Both the position numbers and the translations under genes were made by a program. This document shows, piece after piece, positions 1-7,409 of a DNA stretch of 37,616 bases. How positions within the stretch are numbered: position 1 is the stretch's first letter; each line of letters starts with the position of its first letter. The notes under the pieces were generated by a model that saw only the letters and a list, made by a program, of their open reading frames with translations, was not told the origin of the DNA and ran no database searches. Source of the DNA: Burkholderia cepacia (GTDB lineage: Bacteria; Pseudomonadota; Gammaproteobacteria; Burkholderiales; Burkholderiaceae); the NCBI RefSeq assembly GCF_001039005.1, contig NZ_LDWR01000128.1, positions 1 through 37,616 on the forward strand, written 5' to 3'.

Positions 1-404
1 GACCGCCAGTCGCGATGAACTGCAGGCGCTGCAGCTCGAGCGCATGAAGTGGTCGCTGCGCCACGCGTACGACAACGTCCCGCACTATCGCCGCACGTTC
101 GATGCGGCGGGCGTGCATCCGGACGACCTGAAGACGCTCGCCGATCTCGCGAAATTCCCGTTCTCGACGAAGAACGACCTGCTCGCGCGGCACCGCGAAG
201 AGCCCGAACGGATAGTTGTCACGCAGGTCGTTCTTCGTCGAGAACGGGAATTTCGCGAGATCGGCGAGCGTCTTCAGGTCGTCCGGATGCACGCCCGCCG
301 CATCGAACGTGCGGCGATAGTGCGGGACGTTGTCGTACGCGTGGCGCAGCGACCACTTCATGCGCTCGAGCTGCAGCGCCTGCAGTTCGTCGCGGCTGGC
401 GGTC
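1..404. repeat. Fold-back inverted repeat within paaK (181-bp arms, 42-bp loop)
   Basis: Bases 1-181 are the reverse complement of 224-404, with only two mismatches (10 against 395, 16 against 389). The unique spacer is 182-223. Both arms encode the same stretch of PaaK, from the ETASRDEL region to STKNDL. The left arm may extend beyond the window. It is either a real inverted partial duplication or a fold-back artefact of a contig end. Confidence 0.95.
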
Positions 405-439
405 TCGATCGGCTCGAGGGCGGCGGCAGGGTGAGTCAT
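182..439 (-). CDS. paaK: Phenylacetate-CoA ligase PaaK, N-terminal part only
   Basis: PaaK activates phenylacetate to phenylacetyl-CoA with ATP and CoA in the cytoplasm, the first step of the aerobic phenylacetate pathway. The readable reverse-strand product starts at ATG 439 behind a GGAGGAG ribosome site and gives 86 codons. It contains the family's typical LEPIETASRDEL start, the WSLRHAYDNVPHYRR segment and the DNYPFGLFAVPRE segment. The AMP-binding core that should follow is absent, because beyond base 182 the sequence turns back into an inverted copy of the same gene. The family is about 430 residues long, so roughly four fifths is missing. It lies 59 bp downstream of paaH on the same strand and is probably cotranscribed. 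The identification is firm; whether the truncation is real is open. Confidence 0.85.
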
Positions 440-498
440 CGGGGTGCTCCTCCAATGGAGTGATGTCGTTATCGTGATAGAAGTGACGGGGCCGGCGG

Positions 499-2055
499 CT
501 ACGACCGGAACGTGCGGCCGGCCGCATGCAGCGCGGCGATGCGCGGCGACACGCGATAGCGGTCCTCGCCGTAGCTCGCCGCGAGGTTCGACAGCACGCG
601 AAACACGCGGCCGATGTCGATCGCATCGGCCCACGCGAGCGGGCCGCACGGGTAGTTCACGCCCTTCTCCATCGCGAGATCGAGATCGGCGGGCGAGCAC
701 ACGCCCTGGTTCACCGTGTCGGCCGCCTCGTTCGCGAGCATCGCGACGGTGCGCATCGCGACCATTCCCGGCACGTCCGCGACGCCGACCACACGAAAAC
801 CCGCCTGCTGGATCAGGCCGACCGCGTCCGCATACGCCGCATCGCCGCACTGGAGCGCGCGCGTCAGCGCGACGAGCCCGGCCTGTGCGTAATCGCGCGC
901 GAGGTCGACGAGCACGAGATCGGCCACACCGGTTTGCGCCGCACGCGCGGTTGCCGTCCGGCCGTCGGTCAGCGCGATCGATGCGCGGCCGGCCGTCGCG
1001 AGCAGGTCGTCCGGATGCGCGCCGGCCTGGCGGGCGAGCGCGATGCGTTCGGCGAAGCGCGCATGCAGCGCGGCGGCCGGGCCGTCCTGCGCGTACAGCA
1101 CGACGTCGGTCGGCGCATCGCGCGGCGGTTCGAGATCGGGTGCGGGCGGCGTCGCGCCGTCCGCGTATGAATAGAAGCCGCGCCCCGACTTGCGCCCGAG
1201 GAAACCCGCGTTCACGAGTTCCTGCTGGATCAGCGACGGCGTGTAGCGCGGATCGTTGAAGTACGCGCGGAAGACCGACTCGGTCACCGCGAAGTTCACG
1301 TCATGGCCGATCAGGTCCATCAGCTCGAACGGCCCCATCCGGAAACCGCCGGCCTCGCGCATCACCGCGTCGATCGATGCCGGCGTGCCGCCCTGCTCGT
1401 TCAGCACGCGCAGCGCCTCCGCGTAATACGGGCGCGCGACGCGGTTCACGATGAAGCCGGGCGTCGATTTCGCCATCACGGGCTTTTTGCCCCACGCGGC
1501 GGCGGTCGCGTACAGGACCTGCGCGACCTCGGGCGCGGTCGCGAGCCCGCTGACCACCTCGACGAGCGCCATCAGCGGCGCCGGGTTGAAGAAATGCAGG
1601 CCGGCGACGCGTTGCGGCACGCGCAGCCCGGCCGCGATCGACGTGATCGAGATCGACGACGTGTTGGTCGTCAGCAGGCACGCGTCGTCGACATGACCCT
1701 CGAGGGTCGCGAAGATCTCGCGCTTCACGTCGAGCCGCTCGGCCGCCGCCTCGACGATCAGCGCGGCCCCCGCGAAGTCGGCCAGCGCGCGCACCGCACG
1801 GATCCGGTTGCCGGCCGCATCGGCCTGCGCCGGTTCGAGCCGGCCTTTCTCAGCAAGCCGCGCGAACTGCGCGCGGATGCCGGCCAGCGCCTTGTCGCAG
1901 GCCGCTTCGTTCAGGTCGTACAGCAGCACCGTATGGCCGGCCGCCGCCGCGACCTGCGCGATGCCCGCACCCATCGCGCCGGCGCCGATCACGCCGACGA
2001 CGGCCGACGGCGCCAGCGCGCCCGAGTTCACCGAATGTGCAGAGGAAACAGCCAT
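499..2055 (-). CDS. paaH: 3-hydroxyadipyl-CoA dehydrogenase PaaH (3-hydroxyacyl-CoA dehydrogenase)
   Basis: This NAD-dependent cytoplasmic enzyme oxidises 3-hydroxyadipyl-CoA to 3-oxoadipyl-CoA late in phenylacetate degradation. The 518-residue product has a Rossmann NAD site (GVIGAGAMGAGIA, residues 21-33). The 3-hydroxyacyl-CoA dehydrogenase catalytic region follows: TNTSS, then GLHFFNPAPLMALVEVV carrying the His and Glu of the dyad, then GFIVNR. The first C-terminal domain spans about 200-297. A second, degenerate copy of that domain fills about 415-500, as in the long PaaH form. The ATG at 2055 has only a weak ribosome site. Transcription probably starts at the TATAAT box at 2091-2096 beside a palindromic operator, and paaK follows. 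Other 3-hydroxyacyl-CoA dehydrogenases look similar; the paaK neighbour decides the name. Confidence 0.9.
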   Translation of the reverse strand: MAVSSAHSVNSGALAPSAVVGVIGAGAMGAGIAQVAAAAGHTVLLYDLNEAACDKALAGIRAQFARLAEKGRLEPAQADAAGNRIRAVRALADFAGAALIVEAAAERLDVKREIFATLEGHVDDACLLTTNTSSISITSIAAGLRVPQRVAGLHFFNPAPLMALVEVVSGLATAPEVAQVLYATAAAWGKKPVMAKSTPGFIVNRVARPYYAEALRVLNEQGGTPASIDAVMREAGGFRMGPFELMDLIGHDVNFAVTESVFRAYFNDPRYTPSLIQQELVNAGFLGRKSGRGFYSYADGATPPAPDLEPPRDAPTDVVLYAQDGPAAALHARFAERIALARQAGAHPDDLLATAGRASIALTDGRTATARAAQTGVADLVLVDLARDYAQAGLVALTRALQCGDAAYADAVGLIQQAGFRVVGVADVPGMVAMRTVAMLANEAADTVNQGVCSPADLDLAMEKGVNYPCGPLAWADAIDIGRVFRVLSNLAASYGEDRYRVSPRIAALHAAGRTFRS

Positions 2056-2090
2056 CGCTTGCGATCCGTCATGAAGTGGAGGTGCGAGCG

Positions 2091-2111
2091 ATTATAAACC
2101 GACCGGTCGGT
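2091..2111 (-). promoter_or_regulatory. paaH promoter with PaaR-like palindromic operator
   Basis: ACCGACCGGTCGGT at 2098-2111 is a perfect 14-bp palindrome. On the reverse strand it abuts a consensus TATAAT at 2096-2091, about 36 bp upstream of the paaH start. No good -35 hexamer is visible at normal spacing. Phenylacetate genes of Burkholderia are known to carry a conserved inverted repeat of this kind, bound by the TetR-family repressor PaaR. Its position over the core promoter fits repression relieved by phenylacetyl-CoA. The regulator gene is not in this window. Confidence 0.75.
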
Positions 2112-2203
2112 AGATTTATGTCAGGGCGAGCCCGAATTTGTCGTGCAAGAGACCGTTACGGAAACTGCAAAGACAAAAAAATGAAGGATTGGGGCACTTT
2201 TTG

Positions 2204-2220
2204 TAAACCGAAAGGTCAAC
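2204..2220 (-). promoter_or_regulatory. Second, degenerate copy of the paa operator
   Basis: TAAACCGAAAGGTC at 2204-2217 matches the TAAACCGACCGGTC that begins at 2095 in 12 of 14 positions and in the same orientation, 109 bp further upstream of paaH. The right half-site is lost (AAC in place of GGT). It could be an auxiliary operator or chance similarity. Confidence 0.35.
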
Positions 2221-2261
2221 GTAAGCGTTCGAATATGAGATAGTGGCCCCCAAACGCCTGA

Positions 2262-2605
2262 TAAAATTCGACAAACCGCCGGATTTCAGGGGGAAACCGC
2301 GTGCTGCGCCACCACCGCTGTCCATCGTCCGCCGCCCTTTCAGGGTCGGAACCGAGCCTCCGGCCGGCGCGTCATCACGTGTGCTCGCGTCGCCGTCCGC
2401 GGCCAGCCGCATCGAACCGCTTCATCCAGCGACGGGCTTCGGCCCGCCCGCGCCCCTCGCCGCCTCATGGCGGCGAACGCATGGCAGCGCCGTTACGCGC
2501 CGCCACCCTTCGGTTTCATCGTCCTCGTTCGGCGGATAGTACGGCCGGGCTTCGTCACCCCGTGATGGCGCGTCGCGCGCCGCCACTCGCATAAGGAAAC
2601 CCTCC
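2262..2605 (+). other. Long GC-rich leader region upstream of chaA
   Basis: This roughly 340-bp stretch has no credible gene. A TAAAAT box at 2262-2267 could be a -10 element, without a convincing -35. Two short perfect hairpins lie in it: CGGGC-TTCG-GCCCG at 2433-2446 and CGCCGCC-TCAT-GGCGGCG at 2458-2475. These suggest a structured 5' leader. I could not match it to a known riboswitch class, and the yybP-ykoY core was looked for and not seen. Confidence 0.4.
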
Positions 2606-3694
2606 ATGCCGCTCTCGTCCAACCAGCTCCCGCGCTGGACCCTCTGGGCCCCGCTTGCCGCATGGCTGGTACTCGCGCTGTCGCGCGTCGTGCCGGCCGA
2701 AGGCCTCGTCATCGCGGTGCTTGCCGCCGCACTCGCCGGCGCCGTGTTCGCCGCCGTCCATCATGCGGAAGTCGTCGCCCACCGCGTCGGCGAACCGTTC
2801 GGCACGCTGGTGCTCGCGATTGCCGTGACCGTCATCGAAGTCGCGCTGATCGTGTCCGTGATGCTCGGCGCGGGCCCCGAGAAATCGGGCCTCGCGCGCG
2901 ACACCGTATTCGCCGCGGTGATGATCATCTGCAACGGCATCGTCGGCATCTGCCTGCTGGTGGGCGCGTGGAAGCACGGCGAACAGGACTTCCAGGGGCG
3001 CGGCGCGAGCAAGGCGCTCGCGGTGCTGGCTTCGCTGTCCGTGCTGTCGCTCGTGATGCCGAACTACCTGAGCGCCGCGCCGGGCCCGTTCTTTTCGAAA
3101 TCGCAGCTCGCGTTTGCCGGCGTATCGTCGCTCGTGCTGTACGGCGCATTCGTGTTCGTCCAGACCGTGCGCCACCGCGACTACTTCCTCGCCGCGCACG
3201 ACAGCGCAAACGAGTCGGTGCACGCCGCGGCGCCGAGCACGCGTACCGCCATCATCAGCATGGTCCTGCTGTTCGTGAGCCTCGTCGCGGTCGTGCTGCT
3301 CGCGAAGCTGCTGTCGCCGGCCGTCGAGCACGCCGTGCTGAAGCTTGGCGCGCCCGAAGCCGCGGTCGGCATCGTGATCGCCGCGCTCGTGCTGCTGCCG
3401 GAAGCACTCGCGGCCGTCACCGCCGCGCGCGCGAACCGCCTGCAGACCAGCATGAACCTCGCGCTCGGTTCCGCGCTCGCGAGCATCGGGCTCACGATCC
3501 CGACTGTCGCGGCCGTGTTCATCTGGATCGGCCAGCCGCTCACGCTCGGCATCGGGCCGATGGAAACCGTGCTGCTGGCGCTCACCTTGCTGGTCAGCAC
3601 ACTGACGCTCAGCCAGGGGCGCACGACGGTGCTGCACGGCGTCGTGCACCTGTCGCTGTTCGCCGCGTACCTGTTCCTGTCGGTCACGCACTGA
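2606..3694 (+). CDS. chaA: Calcium/proton (sodium-potassium/proton) antiporter ChaA
   Basis: This inner-membrane cation exchanger extrudes Ca2+, Na+ or K+ in exchange for protons. The 362-residue product is the usual ChaA length. It has about eleven hydrophobic segments and the two acidic alpha-repeat signatures of the Ca2+/cation antiporter superfamily: AVTVIEVALIVSVML near residues 72-86 and LLPEALAAV with NRLQTSMNLALGSALASIGL in the second half. The ATG at 2606 follows an AAGGAA ribosome site. The gene stands alone between a divergent paaH promoter region and a strong terminator. Regulation may reside in the long upstream leader. Family assignment is firm; the physiological cation cannot be told from sequence. 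Confidence 0.9.
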   Translation: MPLSSNQLPRWTLWAPLAAWLVLALSRVVPAEGLVIAVLAAALAGAVFAAVHHAEVVAHRVGEPFGTLVLAIAVTVIEVALIVSVMLGAGPEKSGLARDTVFAAVMIICNGIVGICLLVGAWKHGEQDFQGRGASKALAVLASLSVLSLVMPNYLSAAPGPFFSKSQLAFAGVSSLVLYGAFVFVQTVRHRDYFLAAHDSANESVHAAAPSTRTAIISMVLLFVSLVAVVLLAKLLSPAVEHAVLKLGAPEAAVGIVIAALVLLPEALAAVTAARANRLQTSMNLALGSALASIGLTIPTVAAVFIWIGQPLTLGIGPMETVLLALTLLVSTLTLSQGRTTVLHGVVHLSLFAAYLFLSVTH

Positions 3695-3706
3695 CGCCCG
3701 AAAACG

Positions 3707-3745
3707 CGCGGCCCGGCGGATCACTCCGCCGGGCCGCGTTTTTTT
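3707..3745 (+). terminator. Rho-independent terminator after chaA
   Basis: A 14-bp GC-rich stem (3707-3720 with 3725-3738) has a TCAC loop and is followed by seven T. It lies 12 bp after the chaA stop codon. An A-rich run at 3701-3704 on the other side could let it also stop the convergent minus-strand operon. Confidence 0.92.
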
Positions 3746-3783
3746 ACGTCCCTTCACCCGTCTTCGTTCACGTCACGCCATCG

Positions 3784-4911
3784 TTACCGGACCGGAATCA
3801 CCAGATGCTGGCCCGCCAGGATCAGGTTCGGGTTGGCGAGGTTGTTGCGGCGCTGGATCTCGCGATAACGCTGGCCGCTGCCGAGCTTGCTCGCCGCGAT
3901 CATGTTCAGCGTGTCGCCCGCCTTCACCACATAGGTGAGCTCGCCCGACGCGGCCGCGGTCGTCACCGCCTGGTCGCTGACGAAGTACTTGCGCAGCAGG
4001 TCGAGATACTGCGGCGACTGCTTGAGCTTCGCGATTGCGGCGTTCAGGTAGATCAGCAGATCCTGGTCGTCGGCGCGCACGCCGATCTTGTACGCGATGT
4101 TCGAGCCGTCGAGCTTGGTCACCGCGAACTTCAGGTCGGTGTCCTTGATCGAGCTGACCGCGAACGGGTAGTCGTAGATGAACGCGTCGACCGTATGGCC
4201 GTCGATGCTCTTCGCGATGAAGGCCGGATCGGAATCGTCGACCTCGACGAACCGGACGTTCGGATACTGGCGCGTGACGAACGCGCGCACGTCGGGGTCG
4301 CCCTTCAGGATGCCGACCGTCTTGCCCGCGAGATCGTCGATCGAGCGGATCGCGGAGCCTTGCCGCACGATCAGCGAATAGCCGAAATCGTCGACGTACG
4401 GCACCGAATAGACGACGCCCGAAGGCGTGTTGTCCGGGAACGTCAGCCCGTCCATCGCCACGTCGACGACGTGGTTCCCCTTGGCATCGGTGTCGAGCAG
4501 TTGCTTCGGCACGCCCGGGTACGTGTCGACCTCGTGACGCGTATCGACGGCGATCGGCTTGCCGCCGTGCGAGAACGACGGATCCGCGAACAGCAGCCGC
4601 GCGAATTCGACGTTGAAGCCGTGCGGGGCGCCCTTGTCCTCGCCGAAGAACGGCTCGCTCGGGTTCTGCACCGAGATCCGCACGATGCCGTTTTCGGCAA
4701 TCGACTTCAGCGCGCTGGCCTGCGGCGTGAAGCCGGCCGGCAGCACGCTGGCCGACGGCTGCGCGGGCTGGCCCGTGTCGCCCGTCTGGGCGGACGTCGA
4801 GGACGGGGCCGCGTCATGCGCGGGAATCAGCGTCGACAGGCCGCCCTGATGGACGATCCATACGCCGACGAGCACTACCAGAAACGCGACTGCGCCAAGA
4901 AGTTTTTTCAT
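3784..4911 (-). CDS. Membrane-anchored solute-binding (SBP_bac_3) protein fused to C-terminal LysM
   Basis: The 375-residue product has an N-terminal hydrophobic segment (residues 4-20) without a lipobox or clear cleavage site. A Pro/Ser/Thr-rich linker to about 60 follows, then a family-3 periplasmic solute-binding domain (about 68-320, with IRSIDDLAGKTVGIL and ending QYLDLLRKYF). A LysM domain fills 326-375 (YVVKAGDTLNMIAASKLGSG to HLVIPV). Such binding domains usually serve ABC uptake systems, but no permease or ATPase genes are nearby. LysM binds peptidoglycan, so the binding lobe would sit in the periplasm tethered to wall and membrane. By eye the Arg that holds the ligand carboxylate in amino-acid binders (Arg77 of HisJ) aligns with Asn160, so the ligand may not be an alpha-amino acid. 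The gene begins 20 bp after a membrane coiled-coil gene and is probably cotranscribed. Function unknown. Confidence 0.8.
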   Translation of the reverse strand: MKKLLGAVAFLVVLVGVWIVHQGGLSTLIPAHDAAPSSTSAQTGDTGQPAQPSASVLPAGFTPQASALKSIAENGIVRISVQNPSEPFFGEDKGAPHGFNVEFARLLFADPSFSHGGKPIAVDTRHEVDTYPGVPKQLLDTDAKGNHVVDVAMDGLTFPDNTPSGVVYSVPYVDDFGYSLIVRQGSAIRSIDDLAGKTVGILKGDPDVRAFVTRQYPNVRFVEVDDSDPAFIAKSIDGHTVDAFIYDYPFAVSSIKDTDLKFAVTKLDGSNIAYKIGVRADDQDLLIYLNAAIAKLKQSPQYLDLLRKYFVSDQAVTTAAASGELTYVVKAGDTLNMIAASKLGSGQRYREIQRRNNLANPNLILAGQHLVIPVR

Positions 4912-4931
4912 GGTTGCGTGCCTGCAGGAAG

Positions 4932-5705
4932 TTATTGTTGTTTCGACGGCAACGAAGCGGGATTCGCCGCATCGGGCGCGGGCACATGGCTGCCGTTCAT
5001 CACCGCCTGCTGCTGCGCCTGCTTGACCTCGGGGTTATCCATCAGCGACGTCTCCATTTCGGAGAACGCCTTGTTGACCGAGCGCATGACCGAATCGACG
5101 GCCACGTCGGTCTTGATCTGCTCGAACGTGTCGGACGCCTGCCGGCCCGCGAGCTTGTTCATCTGCTGCGCCGCCTGAGACATGTCCCACATCGCCTTCG
5201 CGCGGTCGATCGCCGACGCGAAGTTCTTCAGTTCCGCCTGCACCTGCTTGTAGCGGCCTTCGCGAAACGCGAGGAGCTGCTTCATCGTGTCGAGCTGCGA
5301 CCGGAAGCGCGGCGCGTCGTCCGGATACTGCTTCTCGAACAGCTCCGTCTTGCTCTCGAAGTTCTTCACCTCGGTGCGGAACGCGGTGATGCTGTCCGCG
5401 AATTTCTGCGCCGCCTGGCGCTTTTCCGCGAGCTGGTTGATGAGCGTCTCGATCGGATTCGCCTGCGCCTCCTCGACGATCATCCTCACCTTCTGGTTCG
5501 CGAACTTCATCGCGACGACCGGCGCGAAATAGATCGCGCCGAGGCCGATGACGCCCGCCGTGATCAGCGCGATCATCCCCTTCAGGATGAACAGCGCGGC
5601 CGGTGCCGCGATCGCGACGCCGGCAATGATGATCGCCCACTTGACCAGCTTTACCTTGCCACTCCCCGAACTGCCGTTTGCTTCTTCATTCGAAAGCTGC
5701 GACAT
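4932..5705 (-). CDS. Membrane-anchored coiled-coil protein of unknown function
   Basis: I do not recognise the family. The 257-residue product begins with a short Ser/Gly/Asn-rich tail. Two adjacent membrane segments follow (about residues 19-40 and 42-62, rich in Ile, Ala and Val), then a long charged helical region from about 70 to 225 with heptad-like spacing (LINQLAEKRQAAQKFADS, MKQLLAFREGRYKQVQAELK). The tail is Gln/Pro/Ala-rich. The shape recalls PspA/XpaC-like envelope proteins, but no signature confirms that. An open frame extends 17 codons further to 5756. ATG 5705 is preferred because AAGGAG at 5719-5714 lies eight bases before it. It precedes the binding-LysM fusion gene by 20 bp, so the two likely act together at the inner membrane. 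Confidence 0.75.
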   Translation of the reverse strand: MSQLSNEEANGSSGSGKVKLVKWAIIIAGVAIAAPAALFILKGMIALITAGVIGLGAIYFAPVVAMKFANQKVRMIVEEAQANPIETLINQLAEKRQAAQKFADSITAFRTEVKNFESKTELFEKQYPDDAPRFRSQLDTMKQLLAFREGRYKQVQAELKNFASAIDRAKAMWDMSQAAQQMNKLAGRQASDTFEQIKTDVAVDSVMRSVNKAFSEMETSLMDNPEVKQAQQQAVMNGSHVPAPDAANPASLPSKQQ

Positions 5706-6387
5706 GAGTTTTTCTCCTTGAACCTCGAACCGAACTGCGTGAATTTGCTTCTTCAAGCTGAATCGAAATGCTTCGGACTCCGGGGCCGCCGGACGGTCAG
5801 GACAGCCGGCGGCGCAATACGACGACAGGCGCCGGCGGGCGTCACGAGACGCCGGTGTAGGTGCCGTTCAGGATGCGGTGATCGGGGGTAGCGGGCTGCG
5901 GCGCGATGCGGCGGGTCGGAGCGGCGCCGTTCATCGTCGCGGCCATCGCGCAAACGGGAGAGTGTACCGATGCACGGTACGAAACGGGATGACGGATACG
6001 TGACGCGACGGGCGTCGGGTGAAACGTAGTTCCGGCGGGCCGACGGAGGCGGGGCCGGTATTCCGGTACGAGTACGTAAAGGCTCATCGTTGTTCTTTTG
6101 CGTGTCGCGGGTGCAGGAACCGCGCGGCCGGCGCGTCCCGCTCCAAATGCACGGACGTATCCTGCGCCGACCGGCATGCAGCGTCAAGCGATCCGCGCGG
6201 CGCCTCCCGGAAGGTCGCGTGAACGAGTACGGCCCGCTCCGTTCCTGCGATGGAACACGGGCACCGCATCAGCTTTCGAAACGGAAAGGATTCCTGCGAT
6301 CGATCCATCCCGCGCTCGCTCAGGATTGCTTGCCATCGCGGCACCGCAAGCTTCCGGATTGAAAGCTTGTGACACAACGCGAACGCG
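5706..6387. other. Intergenic region, possibly with a 34-codon ORF
   Basis: There is no recognisable gene in about 680 bp between two minus-strand genes. The only candidate with host-like third-position GC is a minus-strand ORF from ATG 5946 to 5842, ending in the residues ILNGTYTGVS. It lacks a good ribosome site and I cannot name it. CAAGCTT at 6347-6353 and AAGCTTG at 6363-6369 form a 7-bp inverted repeat just after the lysR gene, without a T tract. The promoter of the coiled-coil/LysM pair must lie here. Confidence 0.4.
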
Positions 6388-7296
6388 CTACGCCGCCGCG
6401 CCGTCCTGCTCCTGCGCGAGAAACCGTTCGACCATCGCGTTGAACACCGGCAGCGCCGGATTGTCGTTGTCGGCGCGCCACGCAAGATACAGCTCGGCCG
6501 CCGCGTCGACGCCCGCCAGCGGCCGGAACATCACGCCGTCGACGTGCAGCTCGCGCGCCGACGCCGGCACGAGCGCCGCCCCGAGCCCCGCGCGCACGAG
6601 GCCGAGAATCGTATGCGTCTGCCCGACGTAGTGCAGGTAGTTCGGCAGCCGCCCGGCGCCCGCGAACATCCCCGAGATCATGTCGTGGAAATACTTTCCC
6701 TCGTTCGGCGAATACGCGATGAACGGCTGCCGGTCGAGCTCGTCGGGGCCGATCTGCTCGTACGCGGCGAGCGGCGCGCCTTCCGCCACCGCGACGAGCA
6801 TCGGTTCGCGCTGCACGAGCCGGTATTCGAGCGGCTGGCGCGCGGCGCGCTGGCGCACGAAACCCGCGTCGAGCATCCGCGACGCGAGCGCGTCGATCTG
6901 CACGGTCGACACCATCTCGCGCAACTCGATATCGACGTCCGGCAGCGCATGCGCCGCGTGCGCGAGCAACTCCGGAATCATCCGGTAGGCACTGACGGCC
7001 GTGAAGCCGAGCGTGATCCGGCCGGCCCCGCCGTGCGCGACGCGCTGCGCGGCCTGCTCGGCTCGTGCGGAGAATTCGAGGATGTGCCGCGCATCGCGCA
7101 GGAAGCGCTCGCCGGCCGCGGTCAGCCTGACCTGCCGGCTGCTGCGCTCGAGCAGCGCGATGCCGAGCGCGTGCTCGAGCAGCTGGATCTGCCGGCTGAG
7201 CGGCGGCTGGGTCATGAAGAGCCGCCTGGCCGCGCGGCCGAAATGCAGTTCCTCGGCGACCGCGACGAAGCAGCGAAGCTGGTGCAGTTCAATCAT
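6388..7296 (-). CDS. LysR-family transcriptional regulator
   Basis: The 302-residue product is the standard LysR length. The N-terminal winged helix-turn-helix (about residues 3-62) carries the typical HQLRCFVAVAEELHFGRAARRL, QPPLSRQI and LERSSRQVRLTAAG segments. The effector-binding domain spans about 90-295. It is transcribed away from a 2-hydroxyacid dehydrogenase and MFS transporter pair, with 113 bp between start codons. By the usual LysR layout it probably controls that pair and itself. The effector is not predictable; a sugar acid or hydroxy acid is a reasonable guess from the neighbours. Confidence 0.92.
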   Translation of the reverse strand: MIELHQLRCFVAVAEELHFGRAARRLFMTQPPLSRQIQLLEHALGIALLERSSRQVRLTAAGERFLRDARHILEFSARAEQAAQRVAHGGAGRITLGFTAVSAYRMIPELLAHAAHALPDVDIELREMVSTVQIDALASRMLDAGFVRQRAARQPLEYRLVQREPMLVAVAEGAPLAAYEQIGPDELDRQPFIAYSPNEGKYFHDMISGMFAGAGRLPNYLHYVGQTHTILGLVRAGLGAALVPASARELHVDGVMFRPLAGVDAAAELYLAWRADNDNPALPVFNAMVERFLAQEQDGAAA

Positions 7297-7311
7297 CCAA
7301 TTCTTGAATCA

Positions 7312-7359
7312 ATCGATAGTCTTTTGATGTTAGACCGATATCGATACGATTTCTATACT
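7312..7359 (+). promoter_or_regulatory. Divergent lysR/dehydrogenase control region
   Basis: ATCGATA at 7312-7318 and TATCGAT at 7339-7345 form a perfect inverted repeat with a 20-bp spacer. TATACT at 7354-7359 could be the -10 box for the plus-strand gene at 7410. Dyads of this scale between divergent genes are typical LysR binding regions. The assignment is inferred from position. Confidence 0.45.
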
Positions 7360-7409
7360 CGGTTGCACCTGATGCACGGCCCGCGCCGCGCACGACGACC
7401 GAGACCTTC

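Noticed and set aside
44..463. A plus-strand ORF beginning MKWSLRHAYDNV
   Set aside because: It starts inside the left paaK arm and then reads the antisense of the right arm. It has no start signal, and the real start lies upstream in PaaK.
2262..2605. A yybP-ykoY (manganese) riboswitch before chaA
   Set aside because: The class is common before cation transporters, but I could not find its conserved core segments here.
2555..3757. A 400-codon minus-strand frame opposite chaA
   Set aside because: It is Arg/His/Asp-rich without domains and opposes a clear transporter gene; it is a shadow frame.
6347..6369. CAAGCTT/AAGCTTG hairpin as terminator of the lysR gene
   Set aside because: There is no T tract on the minus-strand side and the stem is AT-poor and short.
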